Made by a program: the position numbers and the translations under genes. A stretch of DNA of 24,735 nucleotides from a virus, in the IMG/VR virus record IMGVR_UViG_3300042197_001596, positions 1-24,735 of that record. The stretch is one strand, 5' to 3'. This document shows, one piece after another, positions 1 through 9,027 of this stretch. Below the pieces are notes generated by a model, which did not search any database, was not told the origin of the DNA, and worked only from the letters and a program-made list of their open reading frames with translations. Numbering within the stretch: position 1 is the first letter of the stretch; each line of letters starts with the position of its first letter.

Positions 1-254
1 ACAGTTAAATCTACAACTGTACTCGTAGGAACACCTGTTGCATAAGAACGAGTAGCCCATTTGTATTTTTGTTCAACAACTTCAGAACCTTTATCCTGAG
101 TTAAACCACCTATTTTGTTGACATGCTCTATAAGTAGTTCACCACCTGAAACAGAAGCTGGTGGAAGTATCGTAACCTCAAAAAGGTTTTGATACATAGG
201 TTCGTAGTACTTAGTAGAAGCTCTACTGTTTAGGAAATGTGATAAACCTGCCAT
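1..254 (-). CDS. Tail tube protein, gp19-like (3' part outside the window)
   Basis: This is the N-terminal 84 residues of a protein that runs off the left edge. It begins MAGLSHFLNSRASTKYYEP and continues with NLFEVTILPP, which resembles the NLFQVEI segment near the start of T4 gp19, the protein that polymerises into the inner tail tube. It lies directly downstream of the tail sheath in transcription order, as gene 19 follows gene 18 in T4, although a small holin-like gene sits between them here. The ATG is preceded by an A-rich leader without a Shine-Dalgarno sequence. The family call rests on one short motif plus gene order, since the conserved C-terminal half is not visible. A baseplate protein sharing the tube fold is the main alternative. 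Confidence 0.68.
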   Translation of the reverse strand, partial: MAGLSHFLNSRASTKYYEPMYQNLFEVTILPPASVSGGELLIEHVNKIGGLTQDKGSEVVEQKYKWATRSYATGVPTSTVVDLT

Positions 255-269
255 GTTTTTTATTTATTT
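251..269 (-). repeat. A-rich initiation leader, copy 1
   Basis: On the minus strand this reads AAATAAATAAAAAACATGG and includes the ATG of the tail tube gene. The same 19 bases recur at 12601-12619 around the start of a 75-codon gene. There is no purine-rich Shine-Dalgarno motif. A-rich leaders of this kind are typical of translation starts in Bacteroidota. Confidence 0.55.
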
Positions 270-434
270 ATTTTTTGCGATTACTGACCAAATTGTACCA
301 GTTAAAGTAACGATTCCACCAATAATTTCAGTTACTGTAGTTTCGTCAACTAGACCTTTCATAACAACAATACCACCAATAAATGTTAATGTGTGTCTTA
401 CAATGCCTAGAACTTGTTCTTTTGTTAATTTCAT
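264..434 (-). CDS. Small holin-like membrane protein (56 aa)
   Basis: This 57-codon frame fills the space between sheath and tube genes. The protein starts MKLTKEQVLGIVRHTLTFIG and ends IWSVIAKNK. It has two hydrophobic stretches, about residues 9-28 and 35-53, joined by a short acidic turn (LVDETT), giving a helical hairpin. The order of an IVRH-type start, a glycine-rich first helix, a KGLVDE-type turn and a second helix ending IWS recalls a family of very small putative phage holins (the Pam3 gp28 type). Holins form the membrane lesions that time lysis. The start at 434 is preceded by AAATAAATAAAAAATAAAG-type sequence like other leaders here. The family match is from memory and pore-forming function is inferred. 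Confidence 0.6.
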   Translation of the reverse strand: MKLTKEQVLGIVRHTLTFIGGIVVMKGLVDETTVTEIIGGIVTLTGTIWSVIAKNK

Positions 435-466
435 ATCTTTATTTTTTATTTATCTAAGGTCCATTC

Positions 467-486
467 GAGGAGGCCGTAGCCTCCTC
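467..486 (-). terminator. Intercistronic hairpin with UACG loop
   Basis: A perfect 8-bp stem (GAGGAGGC / GCCTCCTC) closes a 4-base loop. In minus-strand RNA the loop reads UACG closed by a C-G pair, a member of the extra-stable UNCG tetraloop class. It lies 17 bases after the sheath stop codon and before the holin-like gene. No U-tract follows, so it may protect the 3' end of sheath mRNA or attenuate read-through rather than act as a full Rho-independent terminator. Confidence 0.5.
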
Positions 487-502
487 TTTAGACTTTAATT
501 TT

Positions 503-3500
503 TTAGATGAAGTTACCTGTTGCTATAGCTCCTGTTTTAAGAATTGTAGTTCTATGAATTAGGATTCCCATACCTCTTACCGGTTCAACATAAGTATCAA
601 GGATACCGATATTAGAATCGATAATTTCAGGTGTATTGTTAGAGCTATCCATTACGTTTTGGAAGTCGTAAACCCCTCCATCAGAAAGAATCTGAGTTAA
701 GAAGTTATCTGCTAACGTTTTAATTTCTAAACGATTTTGAGCAGTATTGAATTCCCAACGGTAATTTTTAAGAATAGCTTCGATTCCGTCTTGGATGTAA
801 ATTAATAACTCTCTTACGTGAATTTGAGAAAGAGCTGACTTAACAGTTTGTTGAGCAGTTTGATTAGCGTTAATTACTAATCCAAATCCTCGTTTGTTAA
901 GAATTGCATTATATCCGAAAGGTTCGATTGCGTCTAGATCTGTTCTATCGAATGCATATTCAACCCCTACAACCCCTTCTCCTGTTACTACACCTCTACG
1001 AGGTCCGGCAACGATTGAGTAAGGAAGAGCTAAATTATATTTATCGATGAATAGATTAGAAACATAAGCAGCCGGTGGAATAGATTTGTTGGATCCATTT
1101 TCTCTAACAGTCATGTTAGGACCATAGAAGGCAGCATAGTTAGCTCCGTCAGCGATTCCTGGTAAAGAGAAGATATTAGATGGGTTAAGATCTAAGTTAC
1201 CTCCGTCTGCAATATATCTAGCTTCAAATGTAGATGTTGAATCGAATTTGAATAGAGGATTAGTGCTATCTCTAAATTGTTTTACTGAAGGCATATTTAA
1301 GATTGCCAATGAAGATTGTTGAGCTTTAGCAAGTCTAGAAAGTTTTACTTTAGATGCCGGCTCGATTCCTCCTTCAAAAGTATCAACAATATATCGATAA
1401 GTAATTACTTCTCTGTCGATAAGAGCATTGTAAATTCCTGTATCGTACATAACATCTAGGATTTCATTTTGACGATCTAAAGTACCATCAGGCATCATAC
1501 TAGAAGTTAATGTATAACCACCTAATGTATGGAATCTATAGTGAGAAACAAAGTTTTCGATTGATTTATATCTCTCGATTTCGTTACCGGTCTTAATAAA
1601 GATTGGTTGATTTGTAGTCACTTTAATTTTTTGGTAATAAGTATTTGTAGGATCAGATATCTCTTGTACAGAAATAACTTTAGTTAAACGAGATTTACCT
1701 GTGTTAGGATCGATTTTAGTAGGAGTAGCAGTTCCACCAAAATTCATTACAAGATATTGTCCTTTTTTGATCTTTCCAATAAATCCACCCAATCCATAAG
1801 GTCCAGAAGCACTGTTATCTAACCAAACGCTAGTTACTGGATTTGTATATGTAACTCCTGTCCAAAGAGGAAGAGATTCGTTAATGTCTCCTGTAAGTGA
1901 TTTGAATTCGAAAGGAGAAGAAACGTTAATTGCAGTAGCTCCAGTAAGATCTGAATTTTCGTAAGCGTCTACTTGTAACCAGTTAACAACATGAGAAAGA
2001 ACTGGAGAAGGTCCGGAAGCAAAGTCGAATGGAGTACTTGTTAAATCGTTATCATTGAATCTAACAAATTCAGAATATCCATAAGTAGCAGTACCGCTTA
2101 TTAAAACTCTATCTCCGTCAATTAAAATACCATTTAAGTTATCTTGATAGATGTCGGAATTAACCAATCCAAATACGTTAGTAAAGTCACCTTCAACCTG
2201 ATCTAAAAGATTAACATAAATTGTAGCGGTTCCACCGGCACTTGTTATCGCAGATGGTCCGTTTTCTATTGAAAGGTAACTTATTGCAGTAGATGTAGGT
2301 CCAGTAACACCAGATTCAACAGTTAATGAAATTTGAAGAGTTAGAGTTTCAGCAGAAACACTCAATACAGAATCAATAACTTTTGAGTAATTAATTCCAT
2401 TTGCTGAGTAATTTTCTTGAGCTTCAACGAATACATTTCCATTATTTACTATAGAAGCGAAAGCGATAAAATCTTCAGTTGAAGCAAAGGCAGAATCAAA
2501 GGCGCCGTTTGTTACCGCATCAGCATTTGGTCCGTAAATAACCATCTTGTCAAAATACCCTGGTTGAACTGCGGTAGCACCTGTTAATGAAGCTGATTTT
2601 TGAACTAAAACGTTAGCTCCTGTTTGTCCAGCAGTTGCAGCAATTACGAATGGAGTAACTCCACCTTTTTGATCGTATTCTTTAGTTTCGATTATACTTC
2701 CGTAGTAAGACAAGAAGTCTAAAGATGTAGGTTCTTCGGATTCAATTGTATGACCAACTAAATCAATAAAATCTCCTGATACTTCAAGAGGAGAATCATC
2801 TAAGAATTCGTTATCGAATCCTAAAAGAAGTCCGGTTTTAGAAGTTTCAAGGTTAACAAGATCTTGAATATAAAGATTTTCACCATTTTTTGATTGGAAT
2901 TCTGGAGCTAAAGTTCCAGTATAAACTCCAAGAACGTTAACGTTATCTAATGCAAGGAAAGAATCTAAACCGTTTCTTGTAAATCCAAATTGGTCTACAT
3001 AAGTCTTTTTAAGACCAGTAGCATCGAAATAAGGACCGAAAATAGGGTCGATTGCAAGAGATGAATAATCAGAGAAGTCACCTTCAACTACGATTAAATC
3101 GATCATATAATCGTTAATGTAGTCATTTTCATTCATATATTCTGGAATCTGTCCAACTTGGAACCAATCTTTTGCCAAGATTTCAAATCCTAAAATATCT
3201 GATTTTTTAGTAATTACGGAGATTGTTTTTCTACCAACGTTAGCTAAATTAAGAAGCTTTTTAGTGATAGGTTGTTCTGCATTTGCATAATCAACAAAAG
3301 TTCTAGCATCAGTAAACCAAAATTTATCTGTGTTGAAAAATTCTGTAACTGGTGCAGTTTGAACCGAGTTATTTGTCATTGTTGAAGAAGTAGAAACAGT
3401 TCTAAATTGACTGGTATCCGCATCGGTCAATTTAAGTAAATTCAAAACAATAACAGGTCCTCTAGTTAAACAAGTAAGAACGGTTCTATGAAAGAACGAT

Positions 3501-3715
3501 CCTTTTCTTTCCAAAGTTGTATCAATATCTCCGAAGATAGTCTTAAAGAAAACTGAATCTTGAACAAACACTGGAGTGTTGAAGGGTCCTTTCTTTGAGA
3601 ATCCAATGATAAGACGAATAGTCTCAGCTGGGATATTGATAATTTGGCTCTTGTCAAATTCTAGACGATAAACACCTGAAGATTTGAATTGTTGTAAACT
3701 TGGTGAAAGTGCCAT
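503..3715 (-). CDS. Tail sheath protein, gp18-like, enlarged (1070 aa)
   Basis: This is the contractile sheath subunit that surrounds the tail tube and shortens to drive DNA delivery. The N-terminus (about residues 1-120: GVYRLEFDKS, IGFSKKGPFNTPVFV, then a segment ending RGPVIVLNLLKL) and the C-terminal third (about 770-1070: YIVDTFEGGIEP, LPYSIVAGPRRG, GFGLVINANQTA, RELLIYIQDGIEAILKNY, EPVRGMGILIHRTTIL) have the usual pattern of myovirus sheaths. T4 gp18 is about 660 residues. The surplus lies mostly between about 250 and 700, a Gly/Thr/Ser-rich, beta-strand-like region that probably forms extra domains on the outside of the tail. The ATG at 3715 is the first in frame and follows a GATATATAC motif by 22 bases. 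Downstream genes encode a holin-like protein and the tail tube. Confidence 0.92.
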   Translation of the reverse strand: MALSPSLQQFKSSGVYRLEFDKSQIINIPAETIRLIIGFSKKGPFNTPVFVQDSVFFKTIFGDIDTTLERKGSFFHRTVLTCLTRGPVIVLNLLKLTDADTSQFRTVSTSSTMTNNSVQTAPVTEFFNTDKFWFTDARTFVDYANAEQPITKKLLNLANVGRKTISVITKKSDILGFEILAKDWFQVGQIPEYMNENDYINDYMIDLIVVEGDFSDYSSLAIDPIFGPYFDATGLKKTYVDQFGFTRNGLDSFLALDNVNVLGVYTGTLAPEFQSKNGENLYIQDLVNLETSKTGLLLGFDNEFLDDSPLEVSGDFIDLVGHTIESEEPTSLDFLSYYGSIIETKEYDQKGGVTPFVIAATAGQTGANVLVQKSASLTGATAVQPGYFDKMVIYGPNADAVTNGAFDSAFASTEDFIAFASIVNNGNVFVEAQENYSANGINYSKVIDSVLSVSAETLTLQISLTVESGVTGPTSTAISYLSIENGPSAITSAGGTATIYVNLLDQVEGDFTNVFGLVNSDIYQDNLNGILIDGDRVLISGTATYGYSEFVRFNDNDLTSTPFDFASGPSPVLSHVVNWLQVDAYENSDLTGATAINVSSPFEFKSLTGDINESLPLWTGVTYTNPVTSVWLDNSASGPYGLGGFIGKIKKGQYLVMNFGGTATPTKIDPNTGKSRLTKVISVQEISDPTNTYYQKIKVTTNQPIFIKTGNEIERYKSIENFVSHYRFHTLGGYTLTSSMMPDGTLDRQNEILDVMYDTGIYNALIDREVITYRYIVDTFEGGIEPASKVKLSRLAKAQQSSLAILNMPSVKQFRDSTNPLFKFDSTSTFEARYIADGGNLDLNPSNIFSLPGIADGANYAAFYGPNMTVRENGSNKSIPPAAYVSNLFIDKYNLALPYSIVAGPRRGVVTGEGVVGVEYAFDRTDLDAIEPFGYNAILNKRGFGLVINANQTAQQTVKSALSQIHVRELLIYIQDGIEAILKNYRWEFNTAQNRLEIKTLADNFLTQILSDGGVYDFQNVMDSSNNTPEIIDSNIGILDTYVEPVRGMGILIHRTTILKTGAIATGNFI

Positions 3716-3737
3716 TTTATTATACTATTTTTTTACT

Positions 3738-3746
3738 GTATATATC
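3738..3746 (-). promoter_or_regulatory. Candidate phage promoter core GATATATAC (sheath)
   Basis: Minus-strand GATATATAC ends 22 bases before the sheath ATG. Near-identical 9-mers sit 18 and 23 bases before two other genes (11296-11304 and 22825-22833). The fixed distance suggests a -10-like late promoter element. AT-richness makes chance occurrences possible and no start site is known. Confidence 0.35.
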
Positions 3747-3765
3747 TCGGTTCGAATAAAATGTT

Positions 3766-5553
3766 TTAGTAGAAATCGAACAAATCGTCATCACCTTTAT
3801 CGGTAAATTCCAACAAGGACTCAATAATTTTTTGCTTTTCCGGTTCAATAAAGTCAAAATACTCTTCCACAATTTCAATATAATCTATCGTATCAAAAAA
3901 CGAAGAACTGTTTATAATTGTCATCATAATATCGTCATTTCCGGCCTGTGCTGAGTATGTTCCGTTCGGATTTCTCGAAAATAGCTCAGCTTCTTGTATT
4001 GATTTCTTTTCTTTTACTCTTATTCTTCCTTCGGATATAAGTTTTTTTGCTTTCTCACAAAAGAGTTTTTTAGAATCTTTTTGTATTCTTAGTCCTAAAT
4101 TTTTAGTTCTTGCACCTACTCGGTGATAGTATCTAACAATCGTTTCTTCGTCAAAATCATTAGATGAGGGATAGAGGGTGACAAGATTTTTAATTAGATG
4201 GGATCCGTATGTATTGTATTCTATGACTAATCGAAGATTTTCTTGATTGAAAAAGTTAACACAGAGAGTATAGAGTATCTTAGAGACATCATCAATTGAA
4301 TGAAGATTGGATCTGAATATACCGATTTGATCGATTCCAAAGAAATCAGATATAGATCCTGGAGATTTAATAGATTGCATATCAATTTCTTCAATCTCTT
4401 GAATCTTAAATATATTGAATACAGTATAATCTCTTCCCACTCCTTCGGAAAGGTCTATGGTCATCATAAAGAAATTTTTATCCGATTCGATTTCATCAAC
4501 ATCAAAATCAGGATCCCATCTCAGTCCAGAATAATCTATACATAGATCGTCTAAAGGATCGATCTCTCGAAATTCAAAGTCCTTTTCATTTTTCCTTAAA
4601 CGTAAAAGTTCTTCAGATGAAAGTAAAAGAGATGAAGAAGAAAGGAATTGACAACCGTATTGTTGATTGAAAGCCTCTTCTGATCCTAGATTGGCTATTT
4701 CTCTAGCTTTCCAGGCTTCGTCTCTACCAGGAACATCCCACCAATCTACTCGAATTGCAGTGTATTCATTTATCCCATTAATTGCAGCATCGTATAAATC
4801 ATGAAACAGATCATATCCATTAGGCGTACTTGTAATAATTACACGAGAAATTTTAGATGAAGAAAGTGTAGGATAAACGTTTTCATAGAAAGGTCGTTTA
4901 ATACTTTCTTGAATGTGAGCAAACTCATCTAGGAATAAAAGGTGAATGGTAAAACCAATACCACCGGTCTTGGTTGTGTTTTGGCCAATGATTCGACATT
5001 TATTATCGAACATCATCGCCATTACGTCTTTTTTAATAATTCCTGGCTTAAGAAAGAAAGGAAGACCTTCAACAATGGCCTTAATTTTATCCATAATTTC
5101 TTTCGTTGTAGCCCCTTTGTTAGACATAAGAAGAACGTTTTTATCAAAGTGAAATAGAAGATACCAAGTCAAAAATATCGAAGATGTAATAGTTTTACCG
5201 ATTTGTCGAGGAGCTAGAAAGATATTCCATCGATTTTCTTGATATGAACGAAGAACCATTTCCTGATAAGGTCTTAATCGAATATTCATATAACCTTCAT
5301 CGGTCATCACTTGACAATAGGTGTTAGCAAAATGTATAATATCTTTTGCACATTTTTTAAGTTCTTCTATTTCGATATCTGTATACTCAAATACGATGTT
5401 TCCTTTTTTATAATCAGGATTTCCTTCATAGAAGGGATTTTCCGATGTATTGTAGCCTTCTTCCATAGCTACAAGAAGTTTTTCAACTTTTGCAGTGGTC
5501 CAGATTACTCTGTCATCTTCATTTTCCTCTTTATATTCTTTTACTTTGAACAT
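3766..5553 (-). CDS. Terminase large subunit, gp17-like (595 aa)
   Basis: This is the ATP-driven motor and nuclease that cuts concatemeric DNA and pumps it into the prohead. The N-terminal ATPase shows a Walker A motif APRQIGKT at 114-121, a Walker B motif LLFLDEFAHI at 205-214 (Asp209, Glu210) and a coupling motif TSTPNG at 241-246. The C-terminal RNase H-like nuclease shows Asp367 in MMTIDLSEG, Glu445 in LVIEYNTYG and Asp540/541 in AGNDDIMMT, the expected acidic triad. Length is close to T4 gp17 (about 610). The ATG at 5553 lies two bases after the glycosyltransferase stop, so the gene is probably translated from the same message. It is followed after about 50 bases by the sheath gene. Confidence 0.96.
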   Translation of the reverse strand: MFKVKEYKEENEDDRVIWTTAKVEKLLVAMEEGYNTSENPFYEGNPDYKKGNIVFEYTDIEIEELKKCAKDIIHFANTYCQVMTDEGYMNIRLRPYQEMVLRSYQENRWNIFLAPRQIGKTITSSIFLTWYLLFHFDKNVLLMSNKGATTKEIMDKIKAIVEGLPFFLKPGIIKKDVMAMMFDNKCRIIGQNTTKTGGIGFTIHLLFLDEFAHIQESIKRPFYENVYPTLSSSKISRVIITSTPNGYDLFHDLYDAAINGINEYTAIRVDWWDVPGRDEAWKAREIANLGSEEAFNQQYGCQFLSSSSLLLSSEELLRLRKNEKDFEFREIDPLDDLCIDYSGLRWDPDFDVDEIESDKNFFMMTIDLSEGVGRDYTVFNIFKIQEIEEIDMQSIKSPGSISDFFGIDQIGIFRSNLHSIDDVSKILYTLCVNFFNQENLRLVIEYNTYGSHLIKNLVTLYPSSNDFDEETIVRYYHRVGARTKNLGLRIQKDSKKLFCEKAKKLISEGRIRVKEKKSIQEAELFSRNPNGTYSAQAGNDDIMMTIINSSSFFDTIDYIEIVEEYFDFIEPEKQKIIESLLEFTDKGDDDLFDFY

Positions 5554-5555
5554 AT

Positions 5556-8375
5556 TTATGATTCGATTATTTCTAAAATTTTTTTAGATTGATCCTCATA
5601 GGAAACAACTTTTGATTTTTGTAGATCTTCCCTTATTTTAAGAGATTTTTTTATTTTTTCGACGATATCATTTTCATCGCTAAAAAATTGTATATAATTT
5701 TCGTTGTTATTTAATTTTCTTATTTCTGCATAATCTCCTGATACTATTGGTAATCCTGCTTGGAGATATTCAAAAATTTTATTAGGGAGCATAGAATCAG
5801 CTATCATTTTATTACCTTCCAAATATAGAAGTGCACAATCGTATTGAGTTAATTCTTCGATCAAATCTATCGGATCAATCGTTTTGTGAAGGATAACGTT
5901 TTCTAATTCTTCGTATATTTTAGGAAGACCAACCGCACTAGGATAAAGATGTAATTTTATTTCTTTACTTTCGCTAATTTTCTTAAAAAATTTGTAAAAA
6001 TATCTATGATTTTCCACGTTATCGGAAATAGTTCCTGAATAAACAAGATTAATAAATCCATTATTCAGTTTATTTTTTGATTTCTTTTGTCTTAATTCAG
6101 AAATTATACCATTTACCAAAACATAAGATTTTTCCTTAATTTCTGGATAAAATTTCAAAGCTTCGTTCATTTGATTTTCAGAAACAAAAACTATTTTATT
6201 AGCATCTTCAAATGATTTCTTTTCGTCATTTTTGTTTTCTTCATAATAAGATTTTAGATCACCAACTGCTTGTATCGTTTTGATGTTAATATGACTCAAT
6301 GACTTAATGTTTGTATTAAAAGATATATGTAGATCGTAGAGTTTAGAATAATCTAAATTTTTATCATATTTATGGATTTTGAATTCTGAAAAATCTATGT
6401 TATGTATAGGTTCTCCGGTCGAAACTATTTCTACCGAATATCCTAATTTTTTTAGTGATTTTGCCCATTTGTATAATCTTATTGCTGGTCTATATTGAGA
6501 TAATAAAATTCTTTTTTGTTTTTCTAGGATTTTTTTGTAAAAATTTATCCAAAGATTCCCTACGTGATAATATGAATGAATTTTACTTGCATAATCTTTA
6601 GTTTCTATAGAAAGAGTTTCCAAAATTTGTGGATTGTTCAATAGATATCGTAAAGAATCTTTCAGTTCCTCTTTATCTTTTACATTCAAAATTTTAGAAG
6701 ATTCCGAAATTATACCATTTGACTGGATTTTTGATTTATCCGAGATATATGCTATTGTTGGTATACCAAATTGCATAGATTCAATGGCTGACATTCCATA
6801 AAACCCAGTTTCGCAAATTTGATCAATAAATATATTTCCTTTCTTTTTTCTTTCAATACATTCATAATTTGAAACATTTTCTATTAGGTCAATATCAAAA
6901 TCAAATCCTTCATTTTTCAGTTCATATAAAGCCGGTAAAATTATATTATCACTTCCTTTTTTTTCTCTCATAGAAGGAGAATGTTGTATTGTCAATTTAT
7001 CTTTTATTTTGAAAGTGTATGGAGCAGAATCGACGTCAATAGCATGTGGTATATAAACCCCTTTGAATTCTGGATAATTAAGGTCTGGTGTTATAGTACT
7101 TCTAAAATCCGTAATTTCTAAATAATCTTTAATAGGATGCCATTCTAAGCATAATCTAGGATCGTCTCCTCTACGGAATCCGCTACCTCCAACGGTTAAT
7201 ACTATTTTTTTATTTTCAGGAATGGTTAATCCGTACCAATTTCTTTTTGGCAAATCATCCCCCTTAAAATGAATGATATCACAATCATCTATAAGTTTCT
7301 GTATTTCTTCTCTATTTTTTTCCGATAGAATGAAATCTGAAGGATATCCATATTTATGACTCTTAATCACAACAGAATACATTTCTATGTTTTTATCTTG
7401 GCTTAATATCGCCTCTTTTATTTTATTCCCACTTCCAGCAAAATCTCCAACCGATAACATAATCACTTTGATGATATCCTTAAAAAAATATCCAACATAA
7501 AGATCTTTTAATGATCTATGATTAGTTTTGTAAGCTTCGCTATATTTTCTTCTTTCTTCCTTTCTAATCTTCTTAGTTAAATTCCAATCACTAACATAGC
7601 AATTGCTTAATATGATTGAATTTCTTTTTATAGATTTTTCACCAAAAGTCAATAAAAACCTATCGATATATTCGGTGTCTCCTCCAAAACGAGTATTATC
7701 GTAATAACCTAATTCTTCAAAAACTTTTTTGTCATAGATAACCATCGATTCACCGTAAGTAAATTCCGTTATAGTTTGTCCGTTTTCAAAATTTATTCTA
7801 CGATATCCGGCAGAAGAAGCAAGTATATTAGGATCTTCAAAAGATCTTAATTGAATTTCTATTTTATCTTCCAACATCATATCATCAGATCCATGAATTG
7901 TAAAAAAATCAAAAGATTCTTCATATTGATATAATGCTGAATTAATAGCTTCGTAGGTTCCTCCATTTATAGGTTTATCGATCCATTTTAATCTATGGTC
8001 ATCTATAGATTTTATGATATTGAGAGTTTCGTCTGTACTAGCGTCATTAACAACAACAACTAAAATATCTTTATAACTTTGTTGTAATACAGAATTTATG
8101 GATTCTCTTATTGTCTTTTCCGCATTATATGCAGGAATGATAACAAGGACTTTTCCGGTTATAGGCGTTATAGGCATAATCTCTTCTATCGAAGGGTTAA
8201 TTTCCCTTGTTTTTTGAGATAAACTCAATTTATGTCTCTCAGTTCTTGATAAATTAACAAATCTGAAACCAGTACCTACACCATCACCTTTATAGGGTTT
8301 TTTACGAGGTTTTGGCTCTTCCGCCCTTATAGGAATTAATTTACCTTTTTGATCTATTAAAAATCTTTTTTTCAT
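5556..8375 (-). CDS. Three-domain glycosyltransferase (GT2 + two GT-B modules, 939 aa)
   Basis: A basic leader (1-73) precedes a GT-A/GT2 domain at about 74-290: VLVIIPAYNAEKTI, VVNDAST (108-114) and HGSDD (161-165, the metal-binding DxD-type site). A first GT-B-like module follows to about 600, with GSGFRRGDDPR, HSPSMREKKGSDN and an Rossmann/acceptor signature GFYGMSAIESMQFGIPT. A second GT-B-like module runs to the end, with LVYSGTISDN and PNKIFEYLQAGLPIVSG. Such chains build short glycans one sugar after another. The target could be a virion protein or modified DNA; neither can be chosen from sequence. Its start overlaps the upstream stop as ATGA, and it separates the candidate small terminase from the large one. 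By hand count TCGA is far less frequent here than in the replication genes. Confidence 0.85.
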   Translation of the reverse strand: MKKRFLIDQKGKLIPIRAEEPKPRKKPYKGDGVGTGFRFVNLSRTERHKLSLSQKTREINPSIEEIMPITPITGKVLVIIPAYNAEKTIRESINSVLQQSYKDILVVVVNDASTDETLNIIKSIDDHRLKWIDKPINGGTYEAINSALYQYEESFDFFTIHGSDDMMLEDKIEIQLRSFEDPNILASSAGYRRINFENGQTITEFTYGESMVIYDKKVFEELGYYDNTRFGGDTEYIDRFLLTFGEKSIKRNSIILSNCYVSDWNLTKKIRKEERRKYSEAYKTNHRSLKDLYVGYFFKDIIKVIMLSVGDFAGSGNKIKEAILSQDKNIEMYSVVIKSHKYGYPSDFILSEKNREEIQKLIDDCDIIHFKGDDLPKRNWYGLTIPENKKIVLTVGGSGFRRGDDPRLCLEWHPIKDYLEITDFRSTITPDLNYPEFKGVYIPHAIDVDSAPYTFKIKDKLTIQHSPSMREKKGSDNIILPALYELKNEGFDFDIDLIENVSNYECIERKKKGNIFIDQICETGFYGMSAIESMQFGIPTIAYISDKSKIQSNGIISESSKILNVKDKEELKDSLRYLLNNPQILETLSIETKDYASKIHSYYHVGNLWINFYKKILEKQKRILLSQYRPAIRLYKWAKSLKKLGYSVEIVSTGEPIHNIDFSEFKIHKYDKNLDYSKLYDLHISFNTNIKSLSHINIKTIQAVGDLKSYYEENKNDEKKSFEDANKIVFVSENQMNEALKFYPEIKEKSYVLVNGIISELRQKKSKNKLNNGFINLVYSGTISDNVENHRYFYKFFKKISESKEIKLHLYPSAVGLPKIYEELENVILHKTIDPIDLIEELTQYDCALLYLEGNKMIADSMLPNKIFEYLQAGLPIVSGDYAEIRKLNNNENYIQFFSDENDIVEKIKKSLKIREDLQKSKVVSYEDQSKKILEIIES

Positions 8376-9001
8376 TGTAAATCTGTTTGTTCTTCTGAAT
8401 CGAAATCAGTATCTTCTATTTCTTCTTCGTTACCTAATTCAGCTTGAATGTCTTTCATTAGATTACGAGTTCCTCGATTTACAGATATTCCTTTTATATC
8501 AGTTATGTCTATAGCTTTGGTATCTGAATAAATGTCAATATCTCTTTTTATTTTTTTCATATTTTCTTCGGCTGCCATCATATGAAGAGTTTGATGTTTC
8601 ATGATATCCAACATCGTCTTCTGAAGGCCTCCAAGAACTTCGAACATTCTAGGAGTAAATTCTCCGCTATCGATAGTTCTCATTAAAGTTGTTATTGCAT
8701 GTTCTGCAATTTCCATTTGATTAATCAAATTAGCAAGAGTCATCGTATCAACTTTTGCTTTTAGCTGAACATATTCATTATTCTTAATTAAGTCTTGTGA
8801 AAGATAAAATTTCAAAAGAGAATTCATTAATTTCTTTGCATCATTTGTAGCGTTTCCTTTTGCTACTGCATAATCCATCGGTTCGTGCTCATTAAATGCA
8901 GGTAAACCCGAACTTGATGTTGTAGGTAAATTATCTTCATTTAATAAGTCATCAATACTCTTTCTAACCGGATTATCGTTTGTATTCTGTTCTTCGATCA
9001 T
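8372..9001 (-). CDS. Candidate terminase small subunit or packaging accessory (209 aa)
   Basis: I see no diagnostic motif. The protein has a polar, disordered-looking N-terminus (1-50), a predicted all-helical core (about 55-160, including YVQLKAKVDTMTLANLINQM and an amphipathic stretch with HQTLHMMAAEENMKKIKRD), and an acidic C-terminal tail (EEEIEDTDFDSEEQTDLQ). Size, helical core and charged tail suit small terminases such as T4 gp16 (164 residues), which form rings that recognise DNA and stimulate gp17. The position also fits, upstream of the large terminase on the same strand, although a glycosyltransferase gene intervenes. The ATG at 9001 follows an A-rich leader. The function is inferred from context only. 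Confidence 0.4.
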   Translation of the reverse strand: MIEEQNTNDNPVRKSIDDLLNEDNLPTTSSSGLPAFNEHEPMDYAVAKGNATNDAKKLMNSLLKFYLSQDLIKNNEYVQLKAKVDTMTLANLINQMEIAEHAITTLMRTIDSGEFTPRMFEVLGGLQKTMLDIMKHQTLHMMAAEENMKKIKRDIDIYSDTKAIDITDIKGISVNRGTRNLMKDIQAELGNEEEIEDTDFDSEEQTDLQ

Positions 9002-9027
9002 AGTCGATTTCTTTATTATATGAATGA

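Noticed and set aside
4300-5592. Plus-strand frames opposite the terminase
   Set aside because: The terminase reading has all ATPase and nuclease motifs; the opposite frames have none and no leader signals.
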